Assembly (NCBI GenBank): GCA_964020085.1
Contig: OZ026608.1
Span: 20,212,123-20,276,122, forward strand
From: Micromussa lordhowensis
Taxonomy: Eukaryota; Cnidaria; Anthozoa; Scleractinia; Lobophylliidae
DNA: 64,000 nt
Direction of reading: 5' to 3'
Shown here: piece by piece, positions 63,301-64,000 of the stretch
How the letters are laid out: every line of letters starts with the position of its first letter
How positions within the stretch are numbered: position 1 is the stretch's first letter
Notes under the pieces: generated by a model
What the model was told of the DNA's origin: nothing
Database searches by the model: none
Seen by the model: the letters and a program-made list of their open reading frames with translations, nothing else
Position numbers and translations under genes: made by a program

Positions 63301-64000
63301 GGTCTTACAAATGAAATGAACTATTCTATCAACAACCTCGTTCCCAGGGTTTCTCTTCTTTCCGCTTCCCAGATACTCTGGGAACGAGTTTGCTCCATCA
63401 AAACTGTATTCAAAACACCACAATCTCGAGACCAAAATTATGATTGTCATAATTTTTTGCCTCTTAAGTTATGATCATCATAATTTCGCTGCAAGCGTTA
63501 TGCGCAACAAGAAGTCTACGGAAGATTCAGAGCGAAAAACGTAATAAGCATGCGCGGGTTTTGGCTGCGCGCCAAGCTTGAAAAAAAGGCGGGAATTTCG
63601 TCGATTGTGTAAACAAAAAAAGTTACGAGCTTTATATGCTTTCCCAATTTTCCCGTTAAGCAGCAACATTTTCACGTCACTAAGGGAAAGCTGGTGTACT
63701 GTTTTCGTGCGGAATCAATTTATTTCGGACAAAATTAATCTAAGGAAGGTTTCCGAACCCTTTATTTCTCTGCGGTACACAAGAAATTTCGGTGCGAAGA
63801 CACATGTTTTCCACAAACCCACTTTACATATTGTATCCATATAAGCAAACGACTAAATATTTTTAGAAAGAGATCCTCTCGGCGGGCAGGGGTAGCCTTG
63901 TTTTCTTAACAGTGAGATGCCAAAAAAATTTCGTGCTTGTCCAAGTATAAATCAGTAAATCAACCGAACGACATCCTCGAGTACCTTACCACAGTCCGCC
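60391..64000 (-). CDS. Vitellogenin, C-terminal part (vWF type D region), partial
   Basis: Egg-yolk precursor lipoprotein, secreted and taken up by oocytes. Only the 3' end is in the window. Exons: a tentative fragment 64000-63990, then 63177-62972, 62713-62481, 61627-61487, 61096-60925 and 60680-60391 (stop at 60391-60393); phases agree throughout. The vWD-type domain spans PVCRVDHDSFKTFDDVEFQY, HCKHVLVKDCTKN, YQIQVNGEIVDMP, then IDVRVSPYFFNRTCGMCGDC and FRDLKTPMGKVYSS. TCGMCGDCN stands where vWD domains have the GLCG motif. A Cys-rich tail follows (SYDCFPTTPVLRCLDECQ, final CDCSSCGR). The N-terminal lipovitellin module lies beyond the right edge. A different large lipid-transfer protein with a vWD domain cannot be excluded, but the tail fits vitellogenin best. 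Confidence 0.85.
61884..62031. repeat. Foldback MITE in vitellogenin intron
   Basis: gatatatcaaacactcgaga and tcatcggctatccaaacacc at the left are mirrored by ggtgtttggatatcccgatg and cactcgtgtttgatatat at the right. Arms are about 48 bp. Confidence 0.75.
62155..62390 (+). repeat. Probable retroelement-derived tail
   Basis: Contains gaagggctaacgctcgaaac, then gtcagcttccgaatctcttt, reading EGLTLETSASESLYGGQFTL. A weaker relative (ctattaacgctggaaacgtc) lies near 32400. I associate this word with the 3' ends of dispersed coral retroelements from memory. No reverse transcriptase is present here. Confidence 0.4.
63337..63388. repeat. Short hairpin CTCGTTCCCAG...CTGGGAACGAG
   Basis: Perfect 11-bp inverted ends around a pyrimidine-rich loop, in the vitellogenin intron between the exon at 63177 and the tentative one at 63990. 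The rest of this 0.8-kb intron shows nothing recognisable. Confidence 0.65.

Overview
The window is nuclear DNA from a metazoan. It is AT-rich, its genes are split by GT-AG introns, and it is dense in short interspersed and foldback repeats. A very long TPR-CHAT-type gene, a vitellogenin and the intron style point to an anthozoan cnidarian, most likely a stony coral. That taxon is inferred; no mitochondrial or rRNA marker is present. Six genes can be recognised by splicing exons by eye. Most of the remaining sequence is intron or intergenic DNA filled with non-autonomous repeats. Layout: (1) 1-3637 (-): the large final exon of a TPR-array protein leading into what looks like a CHAT-type C-terminus. 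It has 19 near-identical 120-bp repeats, a 4-nt frameshifting insertion and an in-frame TGA, and it runs off the left edge. Three related exon-like segments with splice sites lie upstream (4996-6500). (2) 8997-14574 (-): NDUFA7, a mitochondrial complex I subunit, four exons. (3) 14871-18206 (+): RPS28, three coding exons plus a 3'UTR exon. NDUFA7 and RPS28 are head to head with about 300 bp between their ATGs, an arrangement I recall also exists in human. (4) 20172-27432 (-): ATG10, the E2-like enzyme of ATG12-ATG5 conjugation, six exons. (5) 27.5-34.9 kb: no recognised gene, many repeats. (6) 34960-55954 (+): a single-stranded-DNA-binding protein of the SSBP2/3/4 (SSDP) family, the LDB partner, 18 coding exons over 21 kb. 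(7) 60391-64000 (-): the 3' end of a vitellogenin (vWF type D region and Cys-rich tail), running off the right edge. The most striking non-genic structure is a roughly 1.04-kb, almost perfect inverted repeat (45114-46150) inside an SSBP intron. Others are a 250-bp hairpin (22784-23041), a tandem pair of TTAA-bounded MITEs flanked by inverted tRNA-like sequences (30940-32160), a tandem pair of palindromic elements (50881-51370), a three-copy dispersed element, three copies of a tRNA-derived SINE and several single tRNA-derived SINEs. The genes are unrelated housekeeping and developmental loci and do not form an operon or pathway. Exon boundaries were placed by GT/AG sites, reading phase and similarity to family members as remembered. 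No alignment or transcript evidence was available.
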